Below, in pieces: positions 22,587-35,375 of a DNA stretch of 64,000 nt. The notes beneath the pieces were generated by a model. That model ran no database searches. It saw only the letters and a list, made by a program, of their open reading frames with translations, and was not told where the DNA came from. A program made the translations under genes and the position numbers. This stretch comes from Gymnopus androsaceus JB14 (Eukaryota > Basidiomycota > Agaricomycetes > Agaricales > Omphalotaceae): the NCBI GenBank assembly GCA_009733575.1, contig ML769386.1, positions 604,033-668,032 of the forward strand, given 5' to 3'. Within the stretch, counting starts at the first letter, position 1, and every line of letters begins with the position of its first letter.

Positions 22587-24627
22587 ATGTTCATCGTCTC
22601 CGTCTCAATCTTTGCTCTTCTGTCCTTCTCGTTACCTCGGCCTGTAACCTCATCTGTGGCCTACTGCAGTAATCAGGACTACGAATCTGGAGCTTTGGGA
22701 ATCTCTCCATACCAGACTTACAACGCTGCCCTATATTCTCCCGTGCAAATAAACTATGCGCTTCCACCCGACGATTGCCCCAGCAATAACCAAGTGTCGG
22801 GATATTTCTTTTTCAGTCCGCTTGGTAAGTGGGAGGATTGTCCTTGAATGAACCTGTCTTCTTACTGGTCTTTCAGGAGCGGGCGTCGAAATGCCTGGAG
22901 GTGTCATCATGAATCCGAACGGGACTTTGGTCTATTCAGCTGAAGCCTTAAACTTTAAAGGAGAATCTCTCTTGCGAGGAACTGTGAGCTACCAAGGAGA
23001 AGACTGCTTAGCGTTCTGGGTCAGCGACGGTCTGATAGTTTCTGAAGGATATGGAAGCGGGTATAACGTTTTGGTAAACAGCTCCTATGATGTCGTCCTT
23101 AACATGTACGTGTATCATTTACCGCTGCGCCCTCTAACTTACACAAGTTTCTTTCGATCTCTCTTTCTTCAGCACAACTTCGAATTTGACCGTCGGTGCC
23201 GATGTTCATGAGGTGAGGAGTTGTCTAGCCATTTCTATCCCTCCTTAATCTTCGCGCATGTAAGCTCTTAATCACGTCGAACAACACTGCAGTGATGCCT
23301 GCCTACGTGGCTGAAACAGGCGACCTATCGTCTTTCGGTGGCCCTCAGGACGGTTACCTTGTTAACGGCATTGTTCAAGAAGTGGATATAGCTACAGGTA
23401 TGATTCTTTGCTGTACGGCTTGAATCTTTCCTTCTAATCTTACTCTTCGCTGTTAGGCGAAGCAATTTTTACATGGAAATCCCTGGACCATGTTGATCCT
23501 AGCGAGTGCTACGCACCAATAGGCATACTCTACACTGGAAATGGCACTGTCGATGACCCTTGGGATTACTTCGTCAGTTTTTGTTTTTCGTTCCATTCTT
23601 GAAGATACAGTGCTCCTAAACATCGCTGCAGCATTTGAACTCTATCCAGAAGAATGACGATGGCACATATTTAATCTCTTCCAGACAGTACGTTCAGGTT
23701 TAACTCTTCTGTGACCATGTAGATGCTGAATCGTTTGTATAGCTGCAGCACATTGTACCTTGTGGATCCTGCAGGAGACATCATTTGGCGTATGGGAGGG
23801 AAGAACTCAAGTTTCACGATGAATGAAGGCAGCGGTTTCTCCTGGCAGCACCATGCGCGAATGCATGGCTCTGGCGTAATCTCGTGAGTCAATCTTAAAC
23901 TTGGTGAGTATCGATTCTAATTCTTTGGATAATCTCTCTCAGCGTTCTCGATGATGGCGCCTCACAGTGGGAAGCAGACATTCCGTACTCACGAGGCCTC
24001 CTACTTCACTATGATGAAACCTCCATGATGGTCTCCCTCTCATCTGAGAGAGCACCGTTCAATCGGACTACCAGCACATCTCAAGGAGATGTGCAAATGC
24101 TTTCAAATGGAAACTCCATCGTCGGGTAAGCCCCTAGCCATGTCCTGAGCATGTACTCATGTATTTCCACTAGCTGGGGCGAGATGCCATACTATTCTGA
24201 GCATGATGCAGATGGCGACATTGTCTGGTCAGCCCAGTTCGCGGCCTCCAATGAAATTACAGCGTATCGGGTGTTCCTGCAGTCCTGGGTTGGGCGTCCT
24301 AGCATACCTCCTTCAATGAGCATCGCTAATTCTTCCTCTGGCGGAAACGTCACAGTATACGCATGGTGGAACGGGGCTACTGAGGTGACTTCCTGGCAAC
24401 TATTTGGATCTACACTGGAGTCACCTTTGAAGACTACAACTTTGACAACTGTCAGCAAGACTGATTTTGAGACCGTCCTTACCTACACTGGATCGGAATA
24501 CGCGTACTACCAAGTGGTTGCGATGAATGGGAATGGCCAGACTTTAGATTTTTCAAACTTTACTGGGTTGGATGGAACGACTTTCGGAAAGGCTGACAAT
24601 CAGACTGTTAGTGCCCCAGCATTGTAA
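22587..24627 (+). CDS. Secreted arylsulfotransferase (ASST)-like protein
   Basis: The N-terminal MFIVSVSIFALLSFSLPRPV is a signal peptide, so I chose the Met at 22587 rather than the in-frame Met at 22500. The protein then reads as a six-bladed beta-propeller of the arylsulfotransferase type: GVIMNPNGTLVYSAEALNFK, GEDCLAFWVSDGLIVSEGY, DGYLVNGIVQEVDIATGEAI, FTWKSLDHVDPSEC, HLNSIQKNDDGTYLISSR, LVDPAGDIIWRMGGK, FSWQHHARMHGSGVISVLDD and DVQMLSNGNSIVGWGEMPYY. About 520 residues in about eight exons. Bacterial ASST enzymes transfer sulfate between phenols using a catalytic histidine. The HHARMHG segment is a candidate for that site, but activity of fungal members is not established. Several N-x-S/T sites fit a secreted glycoprotein. 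Confidence 0.85.
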
Positions 24628-24777
24628 TGATTTGTAGCGAACATGTGTAGCAAAAGTAAAAGTAATACAAGCCAAGTAACATAATGGTCACACGAGCCCA
24701 ACTGTGTTCATACTCAAGCTCCGGGCGAGGTCGAGGCGCAGTGGAGTTCCTAATCCGGAAGGCCGAGAGCTTACGTC

Positions 24778-24788
24778 TAGATATAAAG
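24778..24788 (+). promoter_or_regulatory. TATA box of Stm1/HABP4-like gene B
   Basis: TAGATATAAAG about 110 bp before the start codon at 24896, a spacing similar to that in paralogue A. Confidence 0.5.
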
Positions 24789-24895
24789 TTAAGCACAGTC
24801 ATGGGAGCACCACCTTTGACCATTACCACCACTTGAGCACGGTATGCGCTAGTATATTGTCCCCTAGCTATATTAACCATTCGTCTAGAAACACT

Positions 24896-25537
24896 ATGAC
24901 TCGCACCGCCAGAGCTGCTTTTCCGCGCGCTATCGTCAAGGACCGCCAATCCCGCTCTGGGCTTAAGAATGATATGAAGAAACAAGGAGCAGGAACGCAC
25001 AACTGGGGCAAGTTAGGTGACATTACGGACGCGAGCGAACTCGAATACGGCGAATATGACTCTGAAGGCGAATTGACGGAAATCAGCAGTAGCATTGGAA
25101 GCGATGGTAACTATCCTTCATCCTCCTTCTCCTAGTCGCTCGTTAACGTCTGTGCTCACCATCTAGCTTCTCTCCCTGCTCCAAGGAAACGTTCAAGTTC
25201 GGTTCCGAGCGAGAAGGAGATCGAAGTCGCCAAGCAGCTCAGGAAGAACGCTCTCAATGGTGGAGGTGAGCCTCAGTCCTAATCCACGACTGACGACATC
25301 ATGCGCCTTCATGCATGCCGACATACTTCCTCCATTTTACCTTTTCAACTCTTCCCACTCCAATCTGACGTGCTTTCAATCTACAGCTGACCTCGCAACT
25401 ATCGCGCGCACTTCTGTCGCCTTGTCTTCCTCTCCTCCCAAAACCATTCCAGTTACCTCCGACGCAAACGTGAGATATTCACTCTGCTGATCATTAATTC
25501 ACCCTTACATTTAATTCACCAACAGACCAGCATATAA
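24896..25537 (+). CDS. Short Stm1/HABP4-like basic protein, paralogue B
   Basis: Paralogue of the gene at 20567. It reads MTRTARAAFPRAIVKDRQSR, SGLKNDMKKQGAGTHNWGKL, an acidic Tyr/Glu/Ser stretch, EKEIEVAKQLRKNALNGG and DLATIARTSVALSSSPPK. The first two introns are at the same positions as in gene A. A third intron (GTGAGA donor after DAN, acceptor before ACCAGC) gives an extra tail ending TSI; without it the frame runs a few codons to a stop at about 25490. The GAG-x-x-NWG motif is shared with the HABP4/Stm1 group. The two copies are clearly diverged, especially in the acidic middle, so the duplication is not recent. Confidence 0.7.
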
Positions 25538-25956
25538 CTTATCATCCTAACGTGAAGTCAAATAATCAAAGAAAACCAAAGAAAGTCAAATGTATTTGTA
25601 TGCTGGCATTCATCATCGTTTTTAGTGTATAAAACATCAAGTATCTCTCAAACTGTACTTGTATCTTGTTCCCAATAGCAAATCAACCTCTGGTGTTATC
25701 ATTTTCGTTGGTCCATGAGCTCTGAAGAAATCGGTGTCTGTACAATATTCACCGGGCGCATAGTATATTTATGCAGAAGTCTTGCTCGTATACCAGTCGT
25801 AGTCGTCGCTTCTTAAACATTGACCTCCACATAAGGTACTTGACTAGGACTAAAAGTTTCGTTTATTTTCTGGCTAAATCAAACTGAAATAACCTGAAAT
25901 AACATTACTGAGGAAAATGTTACAAAGCGTGATCGTAAATTTCGTAAATGTTGTTT
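25538..25956. other. Intergenic between convergent genes
   Basis: AT-rich, with probable 3' UTRs. Nothing else seen. Confidence 0.4.
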
Positions 25957-28620
<2,664 letters not shown>

Positions 28621-28879
28621 GATAGTTGTACGGAATGGCGTCGACTTCGCGGTATCTTCATTGTTGAAATTGCTCCTTCTTAAAGCAAGTAATCTTCCGA
28701 TATCATTCACGTTCCTGATAGGGTGTGCTCCGAAGATACTCCTGCTGTTGATGGAGCCATGAATGGGAAGCAAAAAGAAATGGGACCGAGATTTCACCGA
28801 CTGCCGGGTCGACTTCCGATCGATAAAAATACGTACTTGAACTATTTCTCTCATCTTGCTTTCATCTTGCGTTTGTCGT

Positions 28880-30417
28880 ATGGCCAATCTCAAAGGAATT
28901 GCGATTCTAGGTAAGCTGTTCTTATTATCTGGCTCGCATAATTTACACCTAATTCTACCCTAGGAGCTGGGCTTTTTGTTAATCAAGGTTATTCTTTATT
29001 TTTACGCCGTAGATTTCGAATGTTCACCCTGAAGATTTGATTTGCAGCCTACCTACCTGCTCTTGCCATTCTCGGTTCCACTGCGCCCCCATTGAAGGCA
29101 GTCTATTCGCGATCTCAAAAAAGCTCTAGTGCCATCGCTAAGGACGCAGCAAAGCTCTTGGGTCTACCGTCTGCTCCCGATGCTTATTTCGACGGAAATG
29201 ACGATAACCTAGATTCCCTTCTTCAGAGATCTGATATCTCTGCGGTTATTATTGGTTTCCCACAGACAGACTCGAATATTCACTGACGATCCTACGGATG
29301 TGTGTATAGGTTATTATCGCACTTCCTATTACCCTGCAACCTGAGTTCGTCCTGAAATGTCTTTCAGCTGGGAAGCACGTACTCAGCGAAAAACCGGTCG
29401 CACCTGATGTGGCTCGGGGACTAAGCTTGTTGTCTTCTGCAGATCCGTTGTGCCAGACTAAAGGACTTGTATGGCGTGTCGCCGAAAACTTCGAGGCTGA
29501 ACCTGCCTATCGAGCAGCTGGGGAGGCCATCCGGTCTGGGAAGATTGGTAAAGTCCAATTCTTCAAGGCTACAGTCGTTAACTACGTGGACAAGGCGATT
29601 TTCCCCCAGTCTTTTTACCGAATATATGCTAACTCAGAGACACAGACCTCGGAGTGGTACAAAACTCCTTGGGTAAGATTATAGTATAAATAACAAGCTT
29701 TGAAGCTTTTCTAATACTTATTCACTTCAAGCGCACAGTTCCTGACGCAAGTATAATAGTATTCTATTGCGCGTGGTCATGCTGATATGGATGTTTTGCT
29801 AGTATCAGGGTGGATTTTTGTTGGATGGAGGCGTCGTAAGCTACACTTTCCTATCCCATCTCTCAGTCTTAACAGCTACCATAATCATATAGCATACAAT
29901 AGCGGCACTTCGAACTATGCTCACAGAGCCTTTCACGCAACTCTCCGGATTTGCGTCTTTGAACAAGGATTACCTTCTACCTCATGATACGATCCATTGT
30001 ATTGTTCGCGCTGGGTCCCATTATCATGGAGTCGTGGAAATGACGTTTGCCTCACCAACCAAATCGATTCCGGCTGCAGAGAACATTGTTATCACTGGAT
30101 CGGATGGTTGGGTTGCTTGCAATATGTCATCCGAAGGGTTCACGGTTGTGATCAAATCCAGAGTAAAGGAGGACGGAAAGCCAGAAGAAGAACAAGAGTA
30201 TAAAGAAACGGAGGAAACCATGACTTTCCCCTCAAAGGGCGTGGAGGTGGAACTAGCGGCATTTTTCGCTGAGATCCAGAAGGACGGTACGGGGGAACAG
30301 TCACTGGACATCGGTAATCCCAGGAATGCATTGAAAGATGTTGGCTTTATTCAGGCAGCTCTGAATAGTGAAGGAAATCTGACCGATCTTGTGTTGCATT
30401 TTGTTCCCCCAGAGTGA
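28880..30417 (+). CDS. Gfo/Idh/MocA-family NAD(P)-dependent oxidoreductase
   Basis: The N-terminal Rossmann motif is split by an intron (MANLKGIAIL, then GAGLFVNQAYLPAL). It is followed by LKAVYSRSQKSSSAIAKDAA, SDISAV joined to IIALPITLQPE, and SAGKHVLSEKPVAPDVARGL with the conserved EKP that carries the catalytic-site lysine. Then come WRVAENFEAEPAYRAAGEAI, GKVQFFKATVVNYVDK, SEWYKTPW, RTVPD, YQGGFLLDGGVHTIA and a C-terminal domain (HGVVEMTFASP ... WVACNMSSEGFTV). About 390 residues. The family reduces or oxidises sugars, inositols or dihydrodiols; the substrate cannot be told. Two introns appear to be GC-AG (29595-29645 and 29747-29802), and the intron at 29245-29309 is flanked by a 10-bp repeat. 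The gene is divergent from the GH1 gene with a 259-bp shared upstream region. Confidence 0.87.
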
Positions 30418-31193
30418 CCTTTTCCATAGGATTTGCTATTATACTAGGAACCGTGTATGCATGTATCATGACTCTATCAATCAAAACATTTCGTGCTCCA
30501 CCGACCACCAGCTCAAGATGCGAGGAAATTATGTTCAGCGAGATATCTCCGTGGTCGATCATCCTTTTGTTCATGCATGATGGTATCAAACTCAACGGCA
30601 AAACTCAGGAGAAATATACGCTAGTTTGGAAGGAACCCAGAATACTACAATTTCTTGCCAAGGCAACGTCGGAAACAGCGTCGGAGGTAGGCTGTAGAAG
30701 GTCCTGGATAGGGCTGCGTGCTACAAGTAAGTAACACGATAAATTACGCTCCTGTGGCGAAAAGATGATCAGTGAGAAGGAATCAAATTCGCTTCCGAGC
30801 GCTAGCCGGATATTACCACGTGAGCGAATTGTCTTTCTCTCCGATCTCCTGCCAATCTCCATCTGATTTTGCTCAGACTGTTCTATACTCCGAGGCTCAG
30901 CGCTCAGCATTCGGCTCAAGTGTTGTTGTTCGGCTCAAGGCATTCTATAGGACAAAACGTACGTCGGGATCCTAAAGTCAAGACCAACACAGCTTCCGCT
31001 CCTCCGACCTATTCATCAAGATCAGTATTTTCATGGTCAGTTCTACGTTTGTGTACATTTGACCTGATATACTACAAGTTCTCAGAGTGGATGGCTCCTC
31101 AAATTACAAGCTGTGTGGCTGTAGCGATCTTTATTCATAATTTCGGTCAATCATAACGCGACCCGTGACGTGAACCTATCGCTTCTCGCATCC
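30418..31193. pseudogene. Intergenic; possible remnant of a third thioesterase copy
   Basis: No intact gene. Around 30880-30950 the + strand reads FGSSVVVRLKAF, which resembles FASSVVARLQLAEV in the N-terminal part of the second thioesterase downstream. No further exons of that family are recognisable here, so this could also be chance. Confidence 0.2.
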
Positions 31194-31997
31194 ATGTCTG
31201 AACAGGATATCATCTCTCATATTCGCGGTAATGCTTCTGACAAAATCAAGAACTTTCTTGTCGACCGTAGAAATCTCTTCATTGCGGCGGGTCTATCTCC
31301 CAAGCTAGAAACAACATTTGGCAACGAAATTTTAGCAAGCCTAGCGCTCTCTGAGATCTCAATCTATCCAAACGCTTCAGAGCCCTTGAACCAGGAAGCA
31401 AGATGCGTGTGTACGACTCGAGTGACTGAAGGTCCGTGTTTAGACGCTTTTTGTGTCTGAATCATTCTGAATCATCTAGTTCCTTAACGGTCGCGGAACT
31501 TTACACGGAGCCTGCGCTACTTTACTGGTTGACTTGTGCTCAAACCGTTTCCTCATCTTTTACCGTTCGCCTAACTGATTGGTTGAGCTAGTTGCTCTTC
31601 TCTGGCCATCATAGCTCTTCAAATGCACAACACCGGCTTCCCAGGTGTGGGTGTCAGCGAAACAATGCACATCGTCTTTCATGCTCCAGCGGCTCTGTGG
31701 GTTCAACCTCCCTCTCGAATCATCTCTACTCTCTAATAAATCCTCTTTTCTAATCGATTAGTGGTGAAGAGCTGCGAGTTGTCAATACCTGTGCGTCTGC
31801 GGGTCAAGTTGTGCAATCAGCGAGGACCGAGGTATGTGGTGTACAATGGCGACCTTTCTCGGTGCTTTGATACCACGCTTCAGATCTGGAGCAATACACA
31901 CCATCGACTGGTCGTATCCGGTGTACACACAAGCATGCTACCCTCAATACCGAAACCTCATACGCGTAACGACGCTACCAGCGCCGCCAAGCTTTAG
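31194..31997 (+). CDS. Hotdog-fold thioesterase (PaaI/ACOT13-like), copy 1
   Basis: The N-terminal part (MSEQDIISHIRGNASDKIKN, ETTFGNEILASLALSEISIY) is a lineage-specific helical extension. The hotdog core is encoded by short exons: NGRGTLHGACATLLVDLCSN with the HG..a..D active-site pattern, then ALQMHNTGFPGVGVSETMHI, VFHAPAAL, GEELRVVNTCASAGQVVQSA, RTEIWSNTHHRLVVSGVHTS. The tail is KPHTRNDATSAAKL. Such enzymes hydrolyse acyl-CoA thioesters. Some exon joins, at about 31430-31500 and 31600, are inferred from the paralogue rather than from strong splice signals. The next gene is a tandem paralogue 146 bp away on the same strand. Confidence 0.75.
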
Positions 31998-32143
31998 GTT
32001 TTGAAAAGGATAAATGCACAACAGGCTCCGTAATAATGTATACTACACTGTATATGTAGGCAGAACGTAAATGAAAGTCTGCTTGCGAGTTTTCCGGAAA
32101 CCGGATTGCGTGGTTCCGGGTAAGACTACTAAGAGCAAATCAA

Positions 32144-32974
32144 ATGTCAAATGTTAACGCGACCACAACTCTTTCTCTAACGCTCATGTCGAGCGCGACT
32201 AGCGACGTCACAGGCAATGGTTCAGAGGAGACCAAGGCCCTTCTAAAACATACTATGAAATACTTTGGAAATGAACAGTCAAAAACTTTCGCCTCCTCTG
32301 TCGTCGCAAGGCTTCAGTTGGCGGAAGTAACTATCAAGCAAAACGCAATAGAACCTCAACGGCAAGAGGGCCTAGTCGTGTATAAGATTTCAGTGGATGA
32401 AGGTGTGATTCTTGTACGTTGTGCTTGGCAACTTTGCTAAAACACAGATGCAGATATGGTGAACGGAGGAGGCAATATTCATGGCGGCTGCTCAGCATTT
32501 CTCATAGACACGTACGCCACCTTGATGTACACCCTGATTACTGAGCCAATTCCCCCGAACAGCTGTTCATCCGCTGCCATCGCGGCTCTGAGGATATCGC
32601 AAGGCGGAACAGGCTTCAGGTAGGTTCAGGTGATCTTCCCGAGCTAAATACTAATCCCTCTCAGCGTATCTCAGTCATTGAGTATTGTTTATCATGCTCC
32701 TGCAGCAATGTACGTATTCCAGAAACTGTAAACTGTTCAGAGCAATGAGCTCACCTAGGGAATATGTGCTATAGAGGCGAGATTTTGAACATAGTGAACA
32801 CGACAATGACGGTAGGAAGACGGGTCCACTCGGCTAGAACTGAGGTACGCAGTCATCGTTCATTTGCCCATCTTCTGCAAGACACCAACCATTCTTTAGA
32901 TCTGGAGTGAAACACACCATCGATTGGTAGCTTCGGGCATCCATATTATGGCACTTAGCAATGCAAAGATGTAG
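32144..32974 (+). CDS. Hotdog-fold thioesterase (PaaI/ACOT13-like), copy 2
   Basis: Tandem paralogue of the preceding gene. The N-terminal extension contains KYFGNEQSKTFASSVVARLQ. The core reads MVNGGGNIHGGCSAFLIDTY with the HGG..a..D motif of the active site, then ALRISQGGTGFSVSQSLSIV, YHAPAA, GEILNIVNTTMTVGRRVHSA, RTEIWSETHHRLVASGIHIM. That is the full ACOT13/PaaI core. Every exon-exon join keeps frame with GT-AG introns (for example after VDE, after GF, after PAA, and after ARTE). It ends soon after the core, without the longer basic tail of copy 1. The natural acyl-CoA substrate is unknown. Confidence 0.83.
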
Positions 32975-33222
32975 CTGAAGATATGGACGTATCACTTCAG
33001 GCTCTCGGGTGTTATACGATCATTCCTGCTGTTGGTTAGCGCATCTACCAAGAAATGACGGGTGGACATATATGCGCTGTAGAGTGGGTTTCTACAGTTT
33101 GCAATCGGGCGACCAAAGCTGTAGATATAAATTAAAACAGGGTGGCTGACTGTGATAATTGTAAACCTGGGCAATGGGCATTGGACAAAGCAGGAACCAC
33201 GATTGAGGTATTCAAAATATGC

Positions 33223-34068
33223 TACGATTGACTTTGCAGATACAGCTTCATAACATATGCATCTTCTCCATCGCCGTCTGTGTTATCTCGTCAACCAATT
33301 ATACCAGAACACTAAAAGCACTACTCACAATACTTTTTCTCCATTTCTGCAACCTCAAAGCCCAGTGTATCCCTGTACAATCCGATTGCGGCAATATTCG
33401 ACTTGCGGACGTGTAGTGAGACGTATTTAGCCTTGTATACCGAATACATTGCGTCCTCTGGAAGTAGATTAGAAGATGAGGGAAAGAGCATTATTTTGTT
33501 CTCGTACGAGATAGCAACATGAGTCTTTTAGCGAGCCCTAAACGACGGTATGATCTCAGCACCGATATTGAGTTTACGTGTCCATGGGCTTCGCCGCCTT
33601 TGTCTTCCGGCTCTTCCTCACTAGAATGTAGTTTCTAGTTTCAGGAATCGGAACAAAAAATAGCGCGCACATTTTTGCCAGCACATAGCCTACTATATGA
33701 CCCTTGTCGTTCTCTGCCACGAATGAGAGTTGAGGCCAGGTTATGATATGGTACATCCCTGGCGAAAAACGAGTGAATGTCAGTGTTTTTACGTATCTAG
33801 TTTTAGAAGACTGACAAAACTTCATCAACTATACGGAGCGAAACGATGAGCTCATGGTCGACATCAAAGAACTAGGAACAAACGAACATAGTTTTCGGGG
33901 AGATTGACCAGGTTGCCTGATTGCATGCCAGCGAGATCTTCGGCCTATAACAAAGTTATTAGCTTCCAAATGCAAACGCAAAACACAACGAAGTTTTTTT
34001 TCAAGTCATCGCACCTGTTCGGACAGGGCGATTCAAGCAAAACGCACCCTCGCAAGTCTAATATTCAT
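33223..34068 (-). CDS. NAA10: N-alpha-acetyltransferase catalytic subunit Naa10/Ard1
   Basis: Naa10 is the catalytic subunit of NatA, which acetylates protein N-termini co-translationally at the ribosome. Spliced exons give [100 protein letters not shown] and [17 protein letters not shown], then GDGEDAY. The acetyl-CoA binding loop (RSYRRLGLA, the R-x-x-G-x-A pattern) and the NatA substrate-binding residues LPENY and YYGDGEDAY are all present. The length, about 165 residues, suits the family core; long C-terminal tails of other species are missing. The LMKF exon (33816-33828) is only 13 nt. Seven short introns occupy most of the locus. Confidence 0.92.
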
Positions 34069-34336
34069 TGATGATGAGAGAGTAAAGGAGAGATATACGT
34101 TAAGCGCCTCACCGACGGATAGTATTAGTAACAAAGTTATTGATGATTTACGAATATGTAATACAAGCCAATTGGTTATACTTATACAACAAGAAGTTTT
34201 GAGAATGAAGGATTAAAATACAAGAATTAAAATACAAGAAATAGTAAGATATGTATTATGAAACAACTCAGAACTGAGTGAATATCATGGAAGAAACATA
34301 ACGAAGCGTGAAGAAACATTAAGGTGCATTCAAATT

Positions 34337-35101
34337 TCAAACACGAGAAGACATGGTTGGGCCAGTGTTGGCTCCGCTTCCCCAGCGAGAATGCAGAGGT
34401 TCGTCGACGCTTCCATAGCCATTGTTGGAGGCAAGGAAAAGCATGGTAGAGAACGCGCAAAGGGTCATCGTGATGAAGCAGAGCCATGAGAAGGCAACGA
34501 TTGCCGTGAGTAGATTGCAAGTGAAGATGCCAAAGCAAAAACTGAAGGGAAAGAAGGTGAGCAATCACAGTATCCCAAGTGAGCATCTCAAGTACGTACG
34601 ATAAATTAGCCCAATTATTTGTCGCGATGGCTGTGCCTACTAGGAGCATGATATAAATAATGAAGAATCCGATACCCTCATGGCGGAAAGTGGTGAGTGG
34701 ACCGCGTACACGAATCGTGTGAATAGTGTGGATACTAAGTACATAAATAGGAAAGAAATGTTAGCTTTGACCGGATCAGAGCGGGCCGATGAACATGAGC
34801 GCACATGAACCAAGACCATAGAATTAAGAGAATCGAAGTGACCAGTAGCTCCACGATAATCGGTTCTGGTATTGGATAAGAACGAATTCTCAAGCAGACA
34901 TGAAGACTGCTTACCATGGAAGCTGACTCCGGGAGCAGCGTTCAACGTGTCATGAAGTCTCGTAGCTGTAAGCCCCAGCAAGATGATTGAAAAAATAGAC
35001 TAATAGGACAGGTTAGAACGATCTCAGGTAATAGAAAGAGAAGGGGATCATACTAGGGCAAAGTACAATCCAATACGGAGAGCAGGAGCGTGATGAACCA
35101 T
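34337..35101 (-). CDS. Four-helix membrane protein, MARVEL-like
   Basis: Exon 1 gives MVHHAPALRIGLYFAL, then SIFSIILLGLTATRLHDTLN forms the first helix. EPIIVELLVTSILLILWSWF is the second. After a short loop (TTFRHEGIGFF), IIYIMLLVGTAIATNNWANL is the third, and FGIFTCNLLTAIVAFSWLCF is the fourth. The C-terminal tail is short and Ser/Gly-rich (EPLHSRWGSGANTGPTMSSR). Four evenly spaced helices with this loop pattern match basidiomycete MARVEL-like membrane proteins. The family has been linked to membrane microdomains and vesicle traffic in other organisms; no specific role can be assigned. All splice joins are in frame. The length is about 185 residues. Confidence 0.72.
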
Positions 35102-35375
35102 GGCTAATTTTTCGGGCTTGCTGGGGGTAGATGAGGGAGCTGAAGAAAGCGGGATGGATTACTCGTGGGTTGAATGAGACTTTATATTCCGCAGGAAGTT
35201 TGTGACGACATCTCTCCTTATGATGCATGAGGTTTGGGGCTGGAGCTTGTCTGGAACAAGATACCAACAAGATCATAGACGGAGCTAAGGAGGCGGATCA
35301 GGCACCAAGTTCTCTACAAAAATCACTACAAAACTTTACTACATTATAATCGAAGGATAAGTTATCGGGACATTT

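Noticed and set aside
30414..30734. 106-codon + strand frame starting in the oxidoreductase stop region
   Set aside because: Overlaps a longer-lived minus frame equally; neither shows conserved residues. Most likely 3' UTR.
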